DNA of 64,000 nt, taken from the NCBI RefSeq assembly GCF_039405155.1, contig NZ_CP135049.1, positions 372,001 through 436,000 on the forward strand, in the 5' to 3' direction. This DNA is from Buchnera aphidicola (Taiwanaphis decaspermi). GTDB taxonomy: Bacteria; Pseudomonadota; Gammaproteobacteria; Enterobacterales; Enterobacteriaceae. Shown here one piece after another: positions 1 through 11,886 of the stretch; position 1 is the first letter of the stretch; each line of letters begins with the position of its first letter. A program made the position numbers and the translations under genes. Under the pieces are notes generated by a model. The model did no database searches. It was given only the letters and a program-made list of their open reading frames with translations, and was not told where the DNA came from.

Positions 1-398
1 CTTTTTAATTTAATCAACTTTTGTATCATATTTATCATATGAGTTATATGATTACTAGCCTTAGGCTCTTGTGTAGGAGGGATATTATTTAAAAATAGAA
101 GATCTTTTTTCATGTGAAGTATCATTCTATTTGTGAGAGATATAACAGATTCTTTGTTTATTATAGATTTTTTAATAATTTTATCATCTATATCTGTTAT
201 ATTTCTTATATAATTTACTTTATAACCTAAACATTGTAAATATCTTTTAACTATGTCAAAAAATATAAAAGTTCTTCCATGTCCTAAATGACACATGTCA
301 TGTACTGTGACTCCACAAACATACATGTTTATTGTTTCTTTTTTTTTATGTTTAAAAATTTCCTTTGTTTTAGTTAAACTATTAAAAATTTTTAACAT
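1..398 (-). CDS. cysS: Cysteine-tRNA ligase, N-terminal part (runs off the window edge)
   Basis: Charges tRNA-Cys with cysteine in the cytoplasm. Only the first 132 codons are inside the window; the frame stays open to base 1. The visible part holds the class I signature HLGH at residues 37-40, the zinc-ligand Cys28 in the context MYVCGVTVHD, and the block NITDIDDKI at 66-74, all typical of CysS from enteric relatives. The ATG at 398 gives the family-standard N-terminus (MLKIFNSLTK). It reads in the same direction as cspE, with a 249-base spacer that carries a hairpin terminator, so it is probably a separate transcription unit. Nothing is unusual in the visible part. Confidence 0.96.
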   Translation of the reverse strand, partial: MLKIFNSLTKTKEIFKHKKKETINMYVCGVTVHDMCHLGHGRTFIFFDIVKRYLQCLGYKVNYIRNITDIDDKIIKKSIINKESVISLTNRMILHMKKDLLFLNNIPPTQEPKASNHITHMINMIQKLIKLK

Positions 399-598
399 TG
401 TCCTATCTCTTAAAAATATCTTAGATACAAATCGTTCTTAAAATTTAAAAAAATATTTATTTAATTTTATTTAAAATTAAAAATATTTTATTCAAAATAT
501 TGATTTTTGTAATAAAATTAAAAAAATAATTGTACATAATTTTTTCAATATTTATATAAAAATAGTTTTTAAATTTATTTTATATTATTGTAATCATA

Positions 599-624
599 AT
601 TGCAGTGAAAAATTACACTGCAAT
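599..624 (-). terminator. Hairpin terminator downstream of cspE
   Basis: A perfect 9-bp stem (ATTGCAGTG pairing with CACTGCAAT) around an 8-base A/T loop lies 23 bases past the cspE stop. The T tract after it on the minus strand is short and broken, so termination strength is uncertain. The rest of the cspE-cysS spacer is AT-rich with no other recognisable element. Confidence 0.65.
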
Positions 625-647
625 ATTTCAAATTTGTTTAAAAAAAA

Positions 648-857
648 CTATATGCTAGTAACGTTAGTGGCAGATGGTCCTTTTGATCCTTCAGTAATTT
701 CAAATTCAACACTTTGTCCTTCAGACAAAGTTTTAAAACCATTACTTTGAATAGCTGAAAAATGAACAAACACATCTTTACTTCCATCTTCTGGAGTTAT
801 AAATCCAAATCCTTTAGACTCATTAAACCATTTAACATTACCTTTAATCTTAGACAT
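648..857 (-). CDS. cspE: Cold-shock-domain RNA chaperone CspE
   Basis: A small single-domain OB-fold protein that binds single-stranded RNA and DNA, melts RNA secondary structure and can act as a transcription antiterminator. The 69 residues carry RNP1 (KGFGFI, residues 15-20) and RNP2 (VFVHF, 29-33). The N-terminus MSKIKGN and the TPEDG segment match E. coli CspE better than CspC, hence the name. The start is backed by AAAGG 8 bases upstream. It lies between the 5S gene and cysS on the same strand and has its own hairpin terminator. It is almost unchanged against E. coli although most neighbouring proteins are diverged, implying strong selection. Confidence 0.95.
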   Translation of the reverse strand: MSKIKGNVKWFNESKGFGFITPEDGSKDVFVHFSAIQSNGFKTLSEGQSVEFEITEGSKGPSATNVTSI

Positions 858-1024
858 CTTTATTACCTTTGTTTTAATATACTATATACTAGTCTTTCTT
901 AATTAATTTAGTTAGCATATCTTGTTAGCTGTGCGGAATTTATATTTTAAATATAATAATTTTTTTTTAATTTTTGATTATTAAAATATATAAGAAGTTA
1001 AAAAAAATATTATTTTTATAAATA

Positions 1025-1043
1025 TTTTATAAGTTTTATAAAA
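1025..1043 (-). terminator. Possible terminator of the 23S-5S operon
   Basis: An 8-bp A/T-only inverted repeat (TTTTATAA ... TTATAAAA, 3-base loop) starts directly beyond the 5S stem. On the minus strand an eight-T run (1000-1007) follows about 17 bases later. The location is right for ending rRNA transcription, but the stem has no G or C and such repeats occur by chance in this sequence. Confidence 0.35.
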
Positions 1044-1048
1044 TAATT

Positions 1049-1165
1049 ACCTGGAATTTTCCTACTCTCACACAGGGAAACCCTGTAATACCATCGGCGT
1101 TATAATATTTCACTTCTGAGTTCGATATGGATTCAGGTGGTACCATTACACTATTAAAACCAGGT
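1049..1165 (-). rRNA. rrf: 5S ribosomal RNA
   Basis: On the minus strand this reads with conserved 5S blocks, including CGAACTCAGAAGTGAAA and CGCCGATGGTA, and the closing stem CCTGG/CCAGG. The stem extends outward for several A/T pairs (1043-1054 with 1160-1171), giving a continuous precursor helix for processing; I place the mature ends near 1049 and 1165, accurate to a few bases. It lies about 50 bases downstream of the 23S 3' end in the same transcription unit. There is one copy in the window, with no tRNA after it. Confidence 0.95.
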
Positions 1166-1214
1166 AATTATTTATAAATAAATTTAATTAGATTAAAACA
1201 TCTATGGTGTTATG

Positions 1215-4180
<2,966 letters not shown>

Positions 4181-4227
4181 TCATAACCCATAGATGTCTT
4201 TTGATCTAATTGATTATTTTTTCCATT

Positions 4228-4239
4228 TTGTTAAAGAAC
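4228..4239 (-). promoter_or_regulatory. boxA-like rRNA antitermination site
   Basis: Between tRNA-Glu and 23S the minus strand reads GTTCTTTAACAA, matching the boxA core TGCTCTTTAACAA of enteric rRNA operons where NusB/NusE assemble the antitermination complex. The position in the leader of 23S fits E. coli spacer boxA elements. No boxB or boxC was recognised. Confidence 0.75.
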
Positions 4240-4242
4240 TTC

Positions 4243-4315
4243 TGTCCCTTAGGGGATTTGAACCCCTGTTGCCGCCGTGAAAGGGCAGTGTCCTGGTCCT
4301 CTAGACGAAAGGGAC
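4243..4315 (-). tRNA. tRNA-Glu (anticodon TTC)
   Basis: A full cloverleaf on the minus strand: acceptor GTCCCTT/AAGGGAC, T-arm loop TTCAAAT, and anticodon TTC in the loop CTTTCAC. The sequence closely follows E. coli tRNA-Glu. The discriminator is A where E. coli has G, and the CCA end is not encoded (AGA follows). It is the first gene of the tRNA-Glu-23S-5S unit. Its anticodon U34 is the type of position thiolated through the TusBCD relay encoded at about 26 kb. Confidence 0.96.
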
Positions 4316-4347
4316 TTTTTTTTTTAAAAAATTTTGAAAGTTTTATT

Positions 4348-4376
4348 AATTTACTTTATTTTTATATGTTTGTCAA
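4348..4376 (-). promoter_or_regulatory. Sigma-70-type promoter of the tRNA-Glu-23S-5S operon
   Basis: On the minus strand a consensus -35 TTGACA (4371-4376) and a -10 TAAATT (4348-4353) are separated by exactly 17 bases. The -10 lies about 33 bases upstream of tRNA-Glu and downstream of the aroE stop. This is one of the best promoter matches in the window and suggests the rRNA unit need not depend on read-through from aroE. Confidence 0.72.
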
Positions 4377-4412
4377 ATAAAAATTAACGATGAATAAATA
4401 ATATTAAATAAA

Positions 4413-5246
4413 TTAATTTATATTTTTTTTTAAATAATCAATTACTGGTAAAACATTTGGTTTTAATTTGTTCCATAAATAAAATGATTCTGCTGCTTGA
4501 TATACTAACATGCCTATACCATCTGATAAATTATTAGCACCATTTTTTGCACACATTTTTAAAAAAGGAGTATGTTCTTTTTGATAAAACATATCATAAC
4601 AAAATGTTGATTTACGAATAATATGTTTGTAAGGTATTTTAGGATATTTTTTGTATAAACCACAAGAAGTAGAATTTATTATCAAATTAAATTTAATGTT
4701 TATTAAATCTGTATAATTTATTATTTTTATTTTGTTAAAATTATTAAAATCTGATAAAAGTTTTTGAGAATTTATTAAAGTTCTATTAAATATGTAAACA
4801 TTAGATTCGTAAGATAATAAATGTAAAACTACACCTCTTGCTGCTCCTCCGGCACCTAAAAGTAAAATGTTGTTATTGCTTTTTATAAATTTTAAACGCT
4901 TTAAATCTTTTAATAATCCTACTCCATCAGTATTATCTCCTAATATTTTGTTATTTTTTTTTTTTTTTAAAGTATTAATAGATTTTACCAATGATGATAT
5001 TTTTGTCAATTTATCAGCACAAATTAATGTTTTTTGCTTAAAAGGTGTTGTCACATTAGCACCATTGCCACCATTAATAAAGAAGTTATTTATTAATGAA
5101 ATAACATTATTAATGTTTGCATGAATTTTTAAATATTCTATTTTTATATTAAATTGTTCAGAAAACAATTTATGTATAATTGGAGATTTACTATGTTCTA
5201 TAGGATCTCCAAATATTGCAAATTTTTTTATGTTATTTTTAATCAT
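4413..5246 (-). CDS. aroE: Shikimate dehydrogenase (NADP)
   Basis: Reduces 3-dehydroshikimate to shikimate in the pathway to chorismate and aromatic amino acids. The 277 residues match E. coli AroE in length. Visible are the substrate-binding SKS at 19-21, catalytic Lys70 in NVTTPFKQ, Asn91, Asp107 in NTDGVG, and the nucleotide-binding GAGGA at 131-135. The start overlaps the tsaC stop by 8 bases, so the two are translationally linked. It lies just upstream of the rRNA promoter. An A15 coding tract (4954-4968), encoding the Lys-rich turn near residues 94-97, is a likely slippage site. aroB and aroK lie near 31 kb. Confidence 0.96.
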   Translation of the reverse strand: MIKNNIKKFAIFGDPIEHSKSPIIHKLFSEQFNIKIEYLKIHANINNVISLINNFFINGGNGANVTTPFKQKTLICADKLTKISSLVKSINTLKKKKNNKILGDNTDGVGLLKDLKRLKFIKSNNNILLLGAGGAARGVVLHLLSYESNVYIFNRTLINSQKLLSDFNNFNKIKIINYTDLINIKFNLIINSTSCGLYKKYPKIPYKHIIRKSTFCYDMFYQKEHTPFLKMCAKNGANNLSDGIGMLVYQAAESFYLWNKLKPNVLPVIDYLKKNIN

Positions 5247-5814
5247 TACGAATCACTTCTCCTGTAATAATATTTAAAATTCTAGAAGTTTTTTTTTCTT
5301 TACCCAAATTACCTTTTAAAATAGGAATTTTTTTTCCAAATTGATCATGTATATCTTTTATACTACAACACGATTTCATTCCACTAATATTAACACTTGT
5401 TGAAATAATAGGTTTTTTAAAAAAATTACAAATATCATTTAAAATAGGTAGATAATTTATAAATCTTACAGCTACAAAAGATGATCCACCAGTAATCAGT
5501 ATATTTATATCATGTTTAGCAGGAAGTAATAAAGTTGTTGGTCTATTATAAAATTTAAATATTTTTTTGTACATACTGGGTTTAGATAAAAAATTAAAAT
5601 TAACATATGGTATTAATTTTATGTAATTATTTGTCAATAATATTAACCCTTTTTTTTTACTTCTTTTTTTAATCTTTATTATTTTTTTAATTGCTTTTGA
5701 ACTATCAGGGTTACATCCGAAACCAAAAACAGACTCAGTAGGATAAATTATAATTTTATTTCTTTTTAAGATATTAATAGCTTTAAATAAAGAAATCATA
5801 TTGTTTTTTTTCAT
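5239..5814 (-). CDS. tsaC: Threonylcarbamoyl-AMP synthase (t6A37 tRNA modification)
   Basis: Makes L-threonylcarbamoyl-AMP from threonine, bicarbonate and ATP, the first step of t6A at position 37 of ANN-decoding tRNAs. The 191-residue frame carries the YrdC-fold signatures YPTESVFGFGC (from about residue 24), the KKGLILL segment, and STSVNISG near the C-terminal part. The ATG at 5814 has AGGTG at suitable spacing; Met6 is a less likely alternative. It overlaps aroE by 8 bases and is divergent from def, matching the E. coli order after loss of topA, smg and smf. No tsaB, tsaD or tsaE is in this window. Confidence 0.94.
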   Translation of the reverse strand: MKKNNMISLFKAINILKRNKIIIYPTESVFGFGCNPDSSKAIKKIIKIKKRSKKKGLILLTNNYIKLIPYVNFNFLSKPSMYKKIFKFYNRPTTLLLPAKHDINILITGGSSFVAVRFINYLPILNDICNFFKKPIISTSVNISGMKSCCSIKDIHDQFGKKIPILKGNLGKEKKTSRILNIITGEVIRND

Positions 5815-5971
5815 AATTATAACACCTAACTAATAACATTCTATAATAAATAAAAATATATTTTTATATAAAAAATATTTCTTTTCTTTTAAATTTATAG
5901 TATAAAAAACTATCAATTTGCATAAAAAAGTTTATAATAAAAAAAATAATAAAAAATCATCTATTAAATTA

Positions 5972-6472
5972 ATGACTATTTATAAAATATTACATTATCC
6001 AGATAAACGTTTGAGAAAATTGTCAGAACCAGTAATATATATAAATGATAACATAAAAAAAATAACTAATGATATGTTTGATACGATGTATAAAAATAAC
6101 GGTATAGGTTTAGCAGCACCTCAAATAAACATACATTTACAAATCATTGTTATTAATACAAAAAAAAAAATGATATTAATAAATCCAAAATTAATATCAA
6201 AAAAAGGTTGTATTGAATTTAAAGAAGGTTGTTTATCTATACCTAATGAAATTGCTAACATTAAAAGATCAAAAAACATAATCGTAGAATCGATGGATAT
6301 AGATGGAAAATTAAAAAAAATAAAAGCAACAGGAATTTTATCTGTTTGTATACAACATGAAATAGATCATTTAAAAGGAAAATTATTTATAGACCATCTA
6401 TCTTTAATGAAAAAAGAAAGATTAATTAAAAAAATAAAAAAAAAAATAAAATTAAAAAACATAAAGAAATAA
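5972..6472 (+). CDS. def: Peptide deformylase
   Basis: Removes the formyl group from nascent polypeptides; a metalloenzyme working at the ribosome exit. With the ATG at 5972 the protein has 166 residues, like E. coli Def (169). All three metal-site motifs are intact: GIGLAAPQ (44-51), EGCLS with Cys87, and QHEIDH with His129 and His133. The frame stays open upstream to a TTG at 5918, but those 18 residues are Lys/Asn-rich and absent from the family, so I chose the internal ATG although it has no clear ribosome binding site. fmt follows after 5 bases, forming the usual def-fmt pair. Confidence 0.95.
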   Translation: MTIYKILHYPDKRLRKLSEPVIYINDNIKKITNDMFDTMYKNNGIGLAAPQINIHLQIIVINTKKKMILINPKLISKKGCIEFKEGCLSIPNEIANIKRSKNIIVESMDIDGKLKKIKATGILSVCIQHEIDHLKGKLFIDHLSLMKKERLIKKIKKKIKLKNIKK

Positions 6473-6477
6473 AAAAA

Positions 6478-7410
6478 TTGAAAAAAAAAAAAATAATATT
6501 CGCAGGAACATCTATATTTGCTTATTATCATTTAAAAACGATAATAAAAAAAAAATATCAAGTAGTAGCAATACTAACAAAAGAAAAAAACAATAAAAAA
6601 AACATAAATAAACATTCAATTGTAAATTTAGCTAAAAAAAATAAAATTAAATTAATAAATTCAAAATTTAACAAAAAAAATATAACAAAAATTATAAAAC
6701 AAAAAGCTCATATTATGATATTAGCTTCTTTTGGGATTATTATACCAAAAAAAATAATAGATATATTTCCTATGGGGTGCATTAATATACATCCTTCATT
6801 ATTACCTAGATGGAGAGGTCCTTCACCTATACAAAGATGTATTATTGAAGGAGATAAAATAACTGGTGTAAGTATTATTAAAATAAATAAAAAAATAGAT
6901 AAAGGTGAAATTTTAAATATAAAAACTTGTAAAATAAAAATAAATGATAATTACGAAACATTAATGTTTAAATTAATTAAAATTGGATGTTATTTAATAA
7001 TAAAAACAGTTAAAAACATATTTAATAAAATTATCTCAACAAAAAAAAATATAAAAAAATATGAAAGCACTTATGCAAGAAAAATAAAAAAAATAGATAC
7101 ATTATTAGATTGGTCCTTAGAATGTAAAATTCTTGAAAGAATGGTTCGCGCTTTTTATCCACATCCAATTAGCTATTTTATTTTTAAAAAAAAAATATTT
7201 AAAGTATGGAAGGCAAATTGTTTGTTAAAAAAACACAAAAATAACTATGGTGAAATAATTGATATAAATAAAAAAAATATAATAGTAGCTACTTTAAAAG
7301 GTTTTTTTATTATAAAAATTATACAAATAGAAGGAGGCAAACCAATGAAAATTAATAATTTTATAAATGGAAGAAAAAATATATTTAAAATAGGATATAT
7401 ACTAAAATAA
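6478..7410 (+). CDS. fmt: Methionyl-tRNA formyltransferase
   Basis: Formylates initiator Met-tRNA using 10-formyl-tetrahydrofolate; works with Def. The 310 residues include the nucleotide-fold start IIFAGTS, the catalytic Asn103/His105 in CINIHPS, the signature SLLPRWRG (107-114) and Asp141. The only start that gives the standard N-terminus is a TTG at 6478. It is followed at once by 13 A's (6481-6493), which form the Lys2-Lys5 stretch and are prone to polymerase slippage. The protein is much more Lys- and Ile-rich than E. coli Fmt. The gene ends before a bidirectional terminator shared with the alpha operon. Confidence 0.95.
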   Translation: MKKKKIIFAGTSIFAYYHLKTIIKKKYQVVAILTKEKNNKKNINKHSIVNLAKKNKIKLINSKFNKKNITKIIKQKAHIMILASFGIIIPKKIIDIFPMGCINIHPSLLPRWRGPSPIQRCIIEGDKITGVSIIKINKKIDKGEILNIKTCKIKINDNYETLMFKLIKIGCYLIIKTVKNIFNKIISTKKNIKKYESTYARKIKKIDTLLDWSLECKILERMVRAFYPHPISYFIFKKKIFKVWKANCLLKKHKNNYGEIIDINKKNIIVATLKGFFIIKIIQIEGGKPMKINNFINGRKNIFKIGYILK

Positions 7411-7433
7411 ATTATTTTTTTTTAATGGCTAAT

Positions 7434-7459
7434 TTTGAGGAACATATTTGCTCCTCAAA
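7434..7459. terminator. Bidirectional terminator between fmt and rplQ
   Basis: A perfect 8-bp stem (TTTGAGGA/TCCTCAAA) with a 10-base loop lies in the 104-base gap between the convergent def-fmt and rplQ units. It is flanked by T-rich sequence on the plus strand (TAAGTTTTAAT). It is the only GC-containing hairpin in this gap and can serve both directions. Confidence 0.75.
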
Positions 7460-7514
7460 TAAGTTTTAATATAAAGTAAGATATTATTTAAAATAACAAA
7501 AATTCTAAATATAA

Positions 7515-7874
7515 TTACTTAATATCCATTAATTTTAAATAAGCCATAGGTGCATTATCACCTTTTCTAAAACCACATTTAACAATTTTAATATATCCAC
7601 CCATTCGTGATGTAAAACGTGGTCCTATGTTATCAAATAACTTATAAACAATCATATTGTTTCTTAACATAGAAAAAATAATGCGTTTATTAGATATATT
7701 ATTTATTTTTGATTTAGTAATAATAGGTTCACAAACTCTTTTAAGTTCCTTTGCTTTTGCAACTGTAGTTTTAATACTTTCATTTTTAATTAATGAACAT
7801 ATCATGTTTTTTAACATTGATTTTAAATGAGAACTTTTCCTATTTAATTTACGTCCAATTTTTTTATGATTCAT
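7515..7874 (-). CDS. rplQ: 50S ribosomal protein L17
   Basis: Large-subunit protein near the exit tunnel. The 119 residues begin with the family N-terminus ([20 protein letters not shown]) and include the [19 protein letters not shown] block; E. coli L17 has 127 residues, so only the variable C-terminal tail is shorter. It is the last gene of the alpha operon, 31 bases after rpoA, and is followed by the hairpin shared with fmt. Confidence 0.97.
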   Translation of the reverse strand: MNHKKIGRKLNRKSSHLKSMLKNMICSLIKNESIKTTVAKAKELKRVCEPIITKSKINNISNKRIIFSMLRNNMIVYKLFDNIGPRFTSRMGGYIKIVKCGFRKGDNAPMAYLKLMDIK

Positions 7875-7905
7875 ATTATTAATTACCTTATATAAAGAAA
7901 TTATT

Positions 7906-8904
7906 TTATTTATCAGTAATATCAGATGGAGGCCAATCTTCTATTTTCATACCTAAAGATAAATTTTTTGATGCTAAAATGTCTTTTATTTCAGTTAAAG
8001 ATTTTTTTCCTAAATTAGGTGTTCTTAACAACTCAACTTCACTACGTTGTACTAAATCTCCTATATAATGAATTGTTTCTGCTTTCAAACAATTTGCAGA
8101 ACGTACAGTAAGTTCCAAATCATCAACAGGTCTTAATAAAATTGGATTAAATTTTGGTTTTTTTTCTTTAATTTCAGGTTGATCAAGATCTTTTAAGTAA
8201 ATAAAAGATTCTAATTGTTCTGATAAAATAGTAGCAGCTCTTCTTATAGCTTCTTCTGGATCTATAGTGCCATTAGTTTCTACATCTACTATTAATTTAT
8301 CTAGATCTGTTCTTTGTTTTACTCTAGCTGATTTTACATTATATATTACACGTTCAATTGGACTATAACTTGCATCTAATAGTAATTTTCCTATATTATT
8401 GTTGTTATTTTCATTATTGAAAGGATTTTTTCTAGAAGCAGCTGAAACATATCCTCTACCTTTTTGTATTCTAATCCTCATATTTATTGATGTTATATCA
8501 TTAGTTAAATTACAAATAATATAATTTTTATTAATAATCTCAACATCGGAATTATGTTGAATATCAGAAGCTCTTACTGGCCCTATTCCTGATTTATTTA
8601 GAATTACATAAACATCATCTTTACCATGTAATTTTACAGCCAATCCTTTTAAATTTAACATTATGTCTAAAACATCTTCTTTAATACCTTTTTTAATACT
8701 ATATTCATGTAAAACATTATCTATTTCTATTTCAGTAACAGCACATCCAGGCATGGAAGAAATTAAAATTCTTCTTAGCGCATTACCTAATGTATGACCA
8801 AAACCTCTTTCTAAAGGTTCTAGAATAACTTGAGAATGGTTTTTGTTTATTTGTTTAATATTTACTAATTTAGGTTTTAAAATTTTTTTTGAAGAATAAT
8901 ACAT
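7906..8904 (-). CDS. rpoA: RNA polymerase alpha subunit
   Basis: Assembles RNA polymerase and contacts upstream promoter DNA and activators. The 332 residues keep both modules: the N-terminal dimerisation domain (about 1-235, with [15 protein letters not shown] near 40) and the C-terminal domain (about 250-325, with [17 protein letters not shown] and [10 protein letters not shown]). The linker is intact. A loop near residues 163-172 has become Asn-rich (NNENNNNN), a composition effect with no motif lost. It sits between rpsD and rplQ as in E. coli. An intact C-terminal domain implies that UP-element or activator contacts remain possible. Confidence 0.98.
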   Translation of the reverse strand: MYYSSKKILKPKLVNIKQINKNHSQVILEPLERGFGHTLGNALRRILISSMPGCAVTEIEIDNVLHEYSIKKGIKEDVLDIMLNLKGLAVKLHGKDDVYVILNKSGIGPVRASDIQHNSDVEIINKNYIICNLTNDITSINMRIRIQKGRGYVSAASRKNPFNNENNNNNIGKLLLDASYSPIERVIYNVKSARVKQRTDLDKLIVDVETNGTIDPEEAIRRAATILSEQLESFIYLKDLDQPEIKEKKPKFNPILLRPVDDLELTVRSANCLKAETIHYIGDLVQRSEVELLRTPNLGKKSLTEIKDILASKNLSLGMKIEDWPPSDITDK

Positions 8905-8927
8905 TAATTCTCCTGTATAATAAATAT

Positions 8928-9548
8928 TTATTTTGAATATAATTCTACAATTAAATGTTCATTTATTTCAGATGATAAATCAGATCTTGTAGGAATATAT
9001 TTAAATTTTCCTTTCATTTTTAATTTATCAAATTCTATCCATTCAGAAATTTCTCTATTATTAGATAACTCTAAAGAAGCTTTTATTCTTGATTGTTTTC
9101 TAGATTTTTCGTGAACTGATATAATATCACCTGGGGATAGTTGATAAGATGGTATATTTACTATTTTTTTATTAACTAATATAGATTTGTGATTTACTAA
9201 CTGTCTAGATTCTAATCTCGTAGATCCTATCCCCATTCTATAAACCACATTATCTAGTCTTTGTTCTAAAATTTGTAATAAATTTTCTCCAGTATTACCT
9301 TTAGATTTTGCAGCTTTTTTATAATAATTTCTAAATTGTTTTTCTAAAATACCGTATAACCTACGTACTTTTTGCTTTTCTCTTAATTGACTACCATAAT
9401 CGGATAATCTAGGTTTACGGGATCCATGTTGACCAGGAAGCTGATCAATTTTGCATTTTGATTCTATTGATCTTAATCCAGATTTAAAAAATAAATCAGT
9501 TTTTTCTCGACGACATAATTTTAACTTTGGTCCAATGTATTTTGCCAT
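8928..9548 (-). CDS. rpsD: 30S ribosomal protein S4
   Basis: Primary 16S-binding protein and, in E. coli, the translational repressor of the alpha operon. The 206 residues equal the E. coli length. The C-terminal S4 RNA-binding fold ([20 protein letters not shown], about 95-114) is well conserved. The N-terminal portion lacks the zinc-binding cysteine cluster, as in E. coli. The gene is 23 bases after rpsK and 23 before rpoA. Whether S4 still controls the operon cannot be judged; I see no clear pseudoknot upstream of rpsM. Confidence 0.98.
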   Translation of the reverse strand: MAKYIGPKLKLCRREKTDLFFKSGLRSIESKCKIDQLPGQHGSRKPRLSDYGSQLREKQKVRRLYGILEKQFRNYYKKAAKSKGNTGENLLQILEQRLDNVVYRMGIGSTRLESRQLVNHKSILVNKKIVNIPSYQLSPGDIISVHEKSRKQSRIKASLELSNNREISEWIEFDKLKMKGKFKYIPTRSDLSSEINEHLIVELYSK

Positions 9549-9571
9549 ATTTTTCTCTATTATACTTAAAA

Positions 9572-9961
9572 TTATACTCTTCTTTTTTTAGGTGAACGAC
9601 ATCCATTATGAGGAATTGGTGTAACGTCAGTTATATTTGTTATTTTAAAACCAGATGCATTTAATGCCCTTATAGTTGATTCTCTACCGGGACCAGGCCC
9701 CCTTACCATGATTTCTAAATTTTTCATACCATATTCTTTAACATTTTCCGCACATTTTTCAGCAGCTATTTGAGCAGCAAATGGAGTAGATTTTCTTGAA
9801 CCTCTAAAACCTGAACCTCCGGAAGTCGCCCAACCTAAAACATTTCCTTGACGATCTGTTATAGTTACAATGGTATTATTGAAAGAAGCATGTATATGAG
9901 CAATACCATCAATAATTTGTTTTCTGTTCTTTTTTTTTGTTCTTTTTATTAGTTTAGACAT
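9572..9961 (-). CDS. rpsK: 30S ribosomal protein S11
   Basis: Platform protein of the small subunit, beside the E-site mRNA. The 129 residues match E. coli S11 in length. Highly conserved blocks include [35 protein letters not shown] and the C-terminal [10 protein letters not shown]. It lies 15 bases after rpsM in the alpha operon. Conservation is far above that of neighbouring metabolic genes, as expected for a core rRNA contact. Confidence 0.98.
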   Translation of the reverse strand: MSKLIKRTKKKNRKQIIDGIAHIHASFNNTIVTITDRQGNVLGWATSGGSGFRGSRKSTPFAAQIAAEKCAENVKEYGMKNLEIMVRGPGPGRESTIRALNASGFKITNITDVTPIPHNGCRSPKKRRV

Positions 9962-9976
9962 ATATTAACCTTTATT

Positions 9977-10336
9977 TTATTTTCTTATCGGTTTTCTAGG
10001 ACCTTTTCTTGTACGAGCATTAGTTTTAGTTCTTTGACCTCTTACAGGTAATTTTTTTTTATGACGTATACCTCTATAACATTTAAGATCTATTAATCTT
10101 TTAATTTTTAATGTAACATCCCTTCTTAAATCACCTTCTACTATAAATTTAGATATTTCTAACCTTATTTTTTCTAATTGTTCTATAGATAGTTCTTTAA
10201 TTTTAATATTTTCAGGTATTTTAGTTAAATAACATATTTTTTTAGCTCTAGATTTTCCTATACCATATATTGAAGTCAAAGCAATTACAGTATGTTTATT
10301 ATCTTCTATGTTTATTCCAGCAATTCTTACAGACAT
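9977..10336 (-). CDS. rpsM: 30S ribosomal protein S13
   Basis: Small-subunit head protein forming intersubunit bridges and touching the P-site tRNA. From the ATG at 10336 it has 119 residues (E. coli 118), starting [10 protein letters not shown]; a further upstream ATG at 10348 would add four residues absent from the family. Conserved elements are [33 protein letters not shown] and the basic tail [10 protein letters not shown]. It is the first gene of the alpha operon, 52 bases after rpmJ. Confidence 0.97.
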   Translation of the reverse strand: MSVRIAGINIEDNKHTVIALTSIYGIGKSRAKKICYLTKIPENIKIKELSIEQLEKIRLEISKFIVEGDLRRDVTLKIKRLIDLKCYRGIRHKKKLPVRGQRTKTNARTRKGPRKPIRK

Positions 10337-10388
10337 TATATTCTCCATGTATTTTAAAGATAATTTTTAATTTAAAATAAATTATATA

Positions 10389-10505
10389 TTAACCTTGTCT
10401 TTGATTATGTTTTTTATCTATACTACATATTACTCTTACAACATTTTTTCTTTTTACTATTTTGCAACCACGACATAATTTTTTTACTGATGTACGAACC
10501 TTCAT
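10389..10505 (-). CDS. rpmJ: 50S ribosomal protein L36
   Basis: The smallest large-subunit protein. The 38 codons translate to [20 protein letters not shown] and onward to HNQRQG, matching E. coli L36 along its whole length. The zinc-ribbon ligands Cys11, Cys14, Cys27 and His33 are all present, so this is the zinc-binding form. It lies between secY and rpsM, at the end of the spc operon as in E. coli. Confidence 0.97.
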   Translation of the reverse strand: MKVRTSVKKLCRGCKIVKRKNVVRVICSIDKKHNQRQG

Positions 10506-10550
10506 TTTTTGTATTTCTCTTATATATTTATTTCAATAAATTTTTATTTA

Positions 10551-11876
10551 TTAAAATTTTTTTAAATTCAAACTAGATTTTTTTATTAATGAGTTATATT
10601 TTGTAGATATCATTAAAGTTTGTATTTGGCTTAAAAAATCTATTATTACAACAACAACTATTAATAAAGAAGTACCACCAAAATAAAATGGAACATCCAT
10701 AATGTTTCTCATAAAATCTGGTAATAAACAAATAACAGCAATATATATTGATCCAATGATATTAATTTTAGACATAATATTGCTAATATAATTAGCAGTT
10801 TTTTCTCCTGGTCTAATACCTAATAAAAAAGCTCCTGATTTTTTTAAATTATTAGCAGTTTCTCTAGGATCAAATACTAGATTAGAATAAAAAAAACAAA
10901 AGAAAATTATAGATAATGTGTATAAAAATACATATAAAGGTTGACCTGGTTTAAAATAATTCAATACAAAGACAAAAAAATTGTTTTGAAATTTTATATT
11001 AAACCATGAAGAAATTGTAGATGGAAATAATAATAAACTAGAAGCAAATATTGCAGGCATAACTCCAGACATATTAATTTTTAAAGGTATATGACTAGTT
11101 TGCGAGATGTTTTTATAAATCATATTTTGTCTTCTTGAATAATATATAATTATTTTTCTATAAGATCTTTCTATAAAAACCACTAAAAAAGTAACAATAA
11201 AAACAAAAAAAAACATTATTATAAATATATAAATATTCATTTTACTAGTTTGAAATTTATATATAGTTTTCAATATTGCAGATGGAAAACCTGATATTAT
11301 ACCTATAAAAATAATAAAAGATGTTCCATTTCCTATACCTTTAGAAGTTATTAAATCACCCATCCACATTAAAAATAAAGTTCCAGTAATTAGACTAATT
11401 ACTGACACAAAATAAAAATGAAAATCAGAATTTATAATTAAACCATTCATACCATGCAAGTTAGGTAGTCCTATAGAAAAACCTATAGCTTGTATAATCG
11501 ACAAAAACAAAGTTGCATATTTAGTATATCTTTTTATTTTAATTCTTCCAAGTTCACCTTCTTTTTTTAATCCTATAAAATAAGAATTAATGAAAGTTAA
11601 CAATTGTATAATAATTGAAGCTGAAATGTAAGGAGTAATTCCTAAAGCTAAAATAGATGCTCTATTTAAAGATCCTCCTGAAAAAATATTTAACATATCA
11701 ATCATAGTGTTTTGATGTTTATTCAAAACGTTTGAAAAAATATCAGTATTAATACCTGGTATAGGTATAAAAGATGCTATTCTAAATATAACTAATGCAA
11801 AAAAAACAAAAAAAATTCTTTTTTTTAGTTCATAAAATTTTTTATTGTAAAAATTTAATCCTAATTTCTTAATCAT
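10551..11876 (-). CDS. secY: Preprotein translocase subunit SecY
   Basis: Forms the protein-conducting channel of the inner membrane together with SecE and SecG. The 441 residues show the ten hydrophobic segments of the family. Landmark cytoplasmic and plug-side blocks are IPIPGI near residue 38, FSGGSLNRASILALGI, GEKTANYI and PREtaNNLKKSGAF (around the C5 loop). The length equals E. coli SecY (443). It lies between rplO and rpmJ. Its retention shows that protein export to the envelope still operates in this reduced cell. Confidence 0.98.
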   Translation of the reverse strand: MIKKLGLNFYNKKFYELKKRIFFVFFALVIFRIASFIPIPGINTDIFSNVLNKHQNTMIDMLNIFSGGSLNRASILALGITPYISASIIIQLLTFINSYFIGLKKEGELGRIKIKRYTKYATLFLSIIQAIGFSIGLPNLHGMNGLIINSDFHFYFVSVISLITGTLFLMWMGDLITSKGIGNGTSFIIFIGIISGFPSAILKTIYKFQTSKMNIYIFIIMFFFVFIVTFLVVFIERSYRKIIIYYSRRQNMIYKNISQTSHIPLKINMSGVMPAIFASSLLLFPSTISSWFNIKFQNNFFVFVLNYFKPGQPLYVFLYTLSIIFFCFFYSNLVFDPRETANNLKKSGAFLLGIRPGEKTANYISNIMSKINIIGSIYIAVICLLPDFMRNIMDVPFYFGGTSLLIVVVVIIDFLSQIQTLMISTKYNSLIKKSSLNLKKF

Positions 11877-11886
11877 TGTTTACCAC

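Noticed and set aside
5918..5971. TTG-initiated N-terminal extension of peptide deformylase
   Set aside because: The 18 extra residues are Lys/Asn-rich, not found in the family, and the ATG at 5972 gives the standard length.
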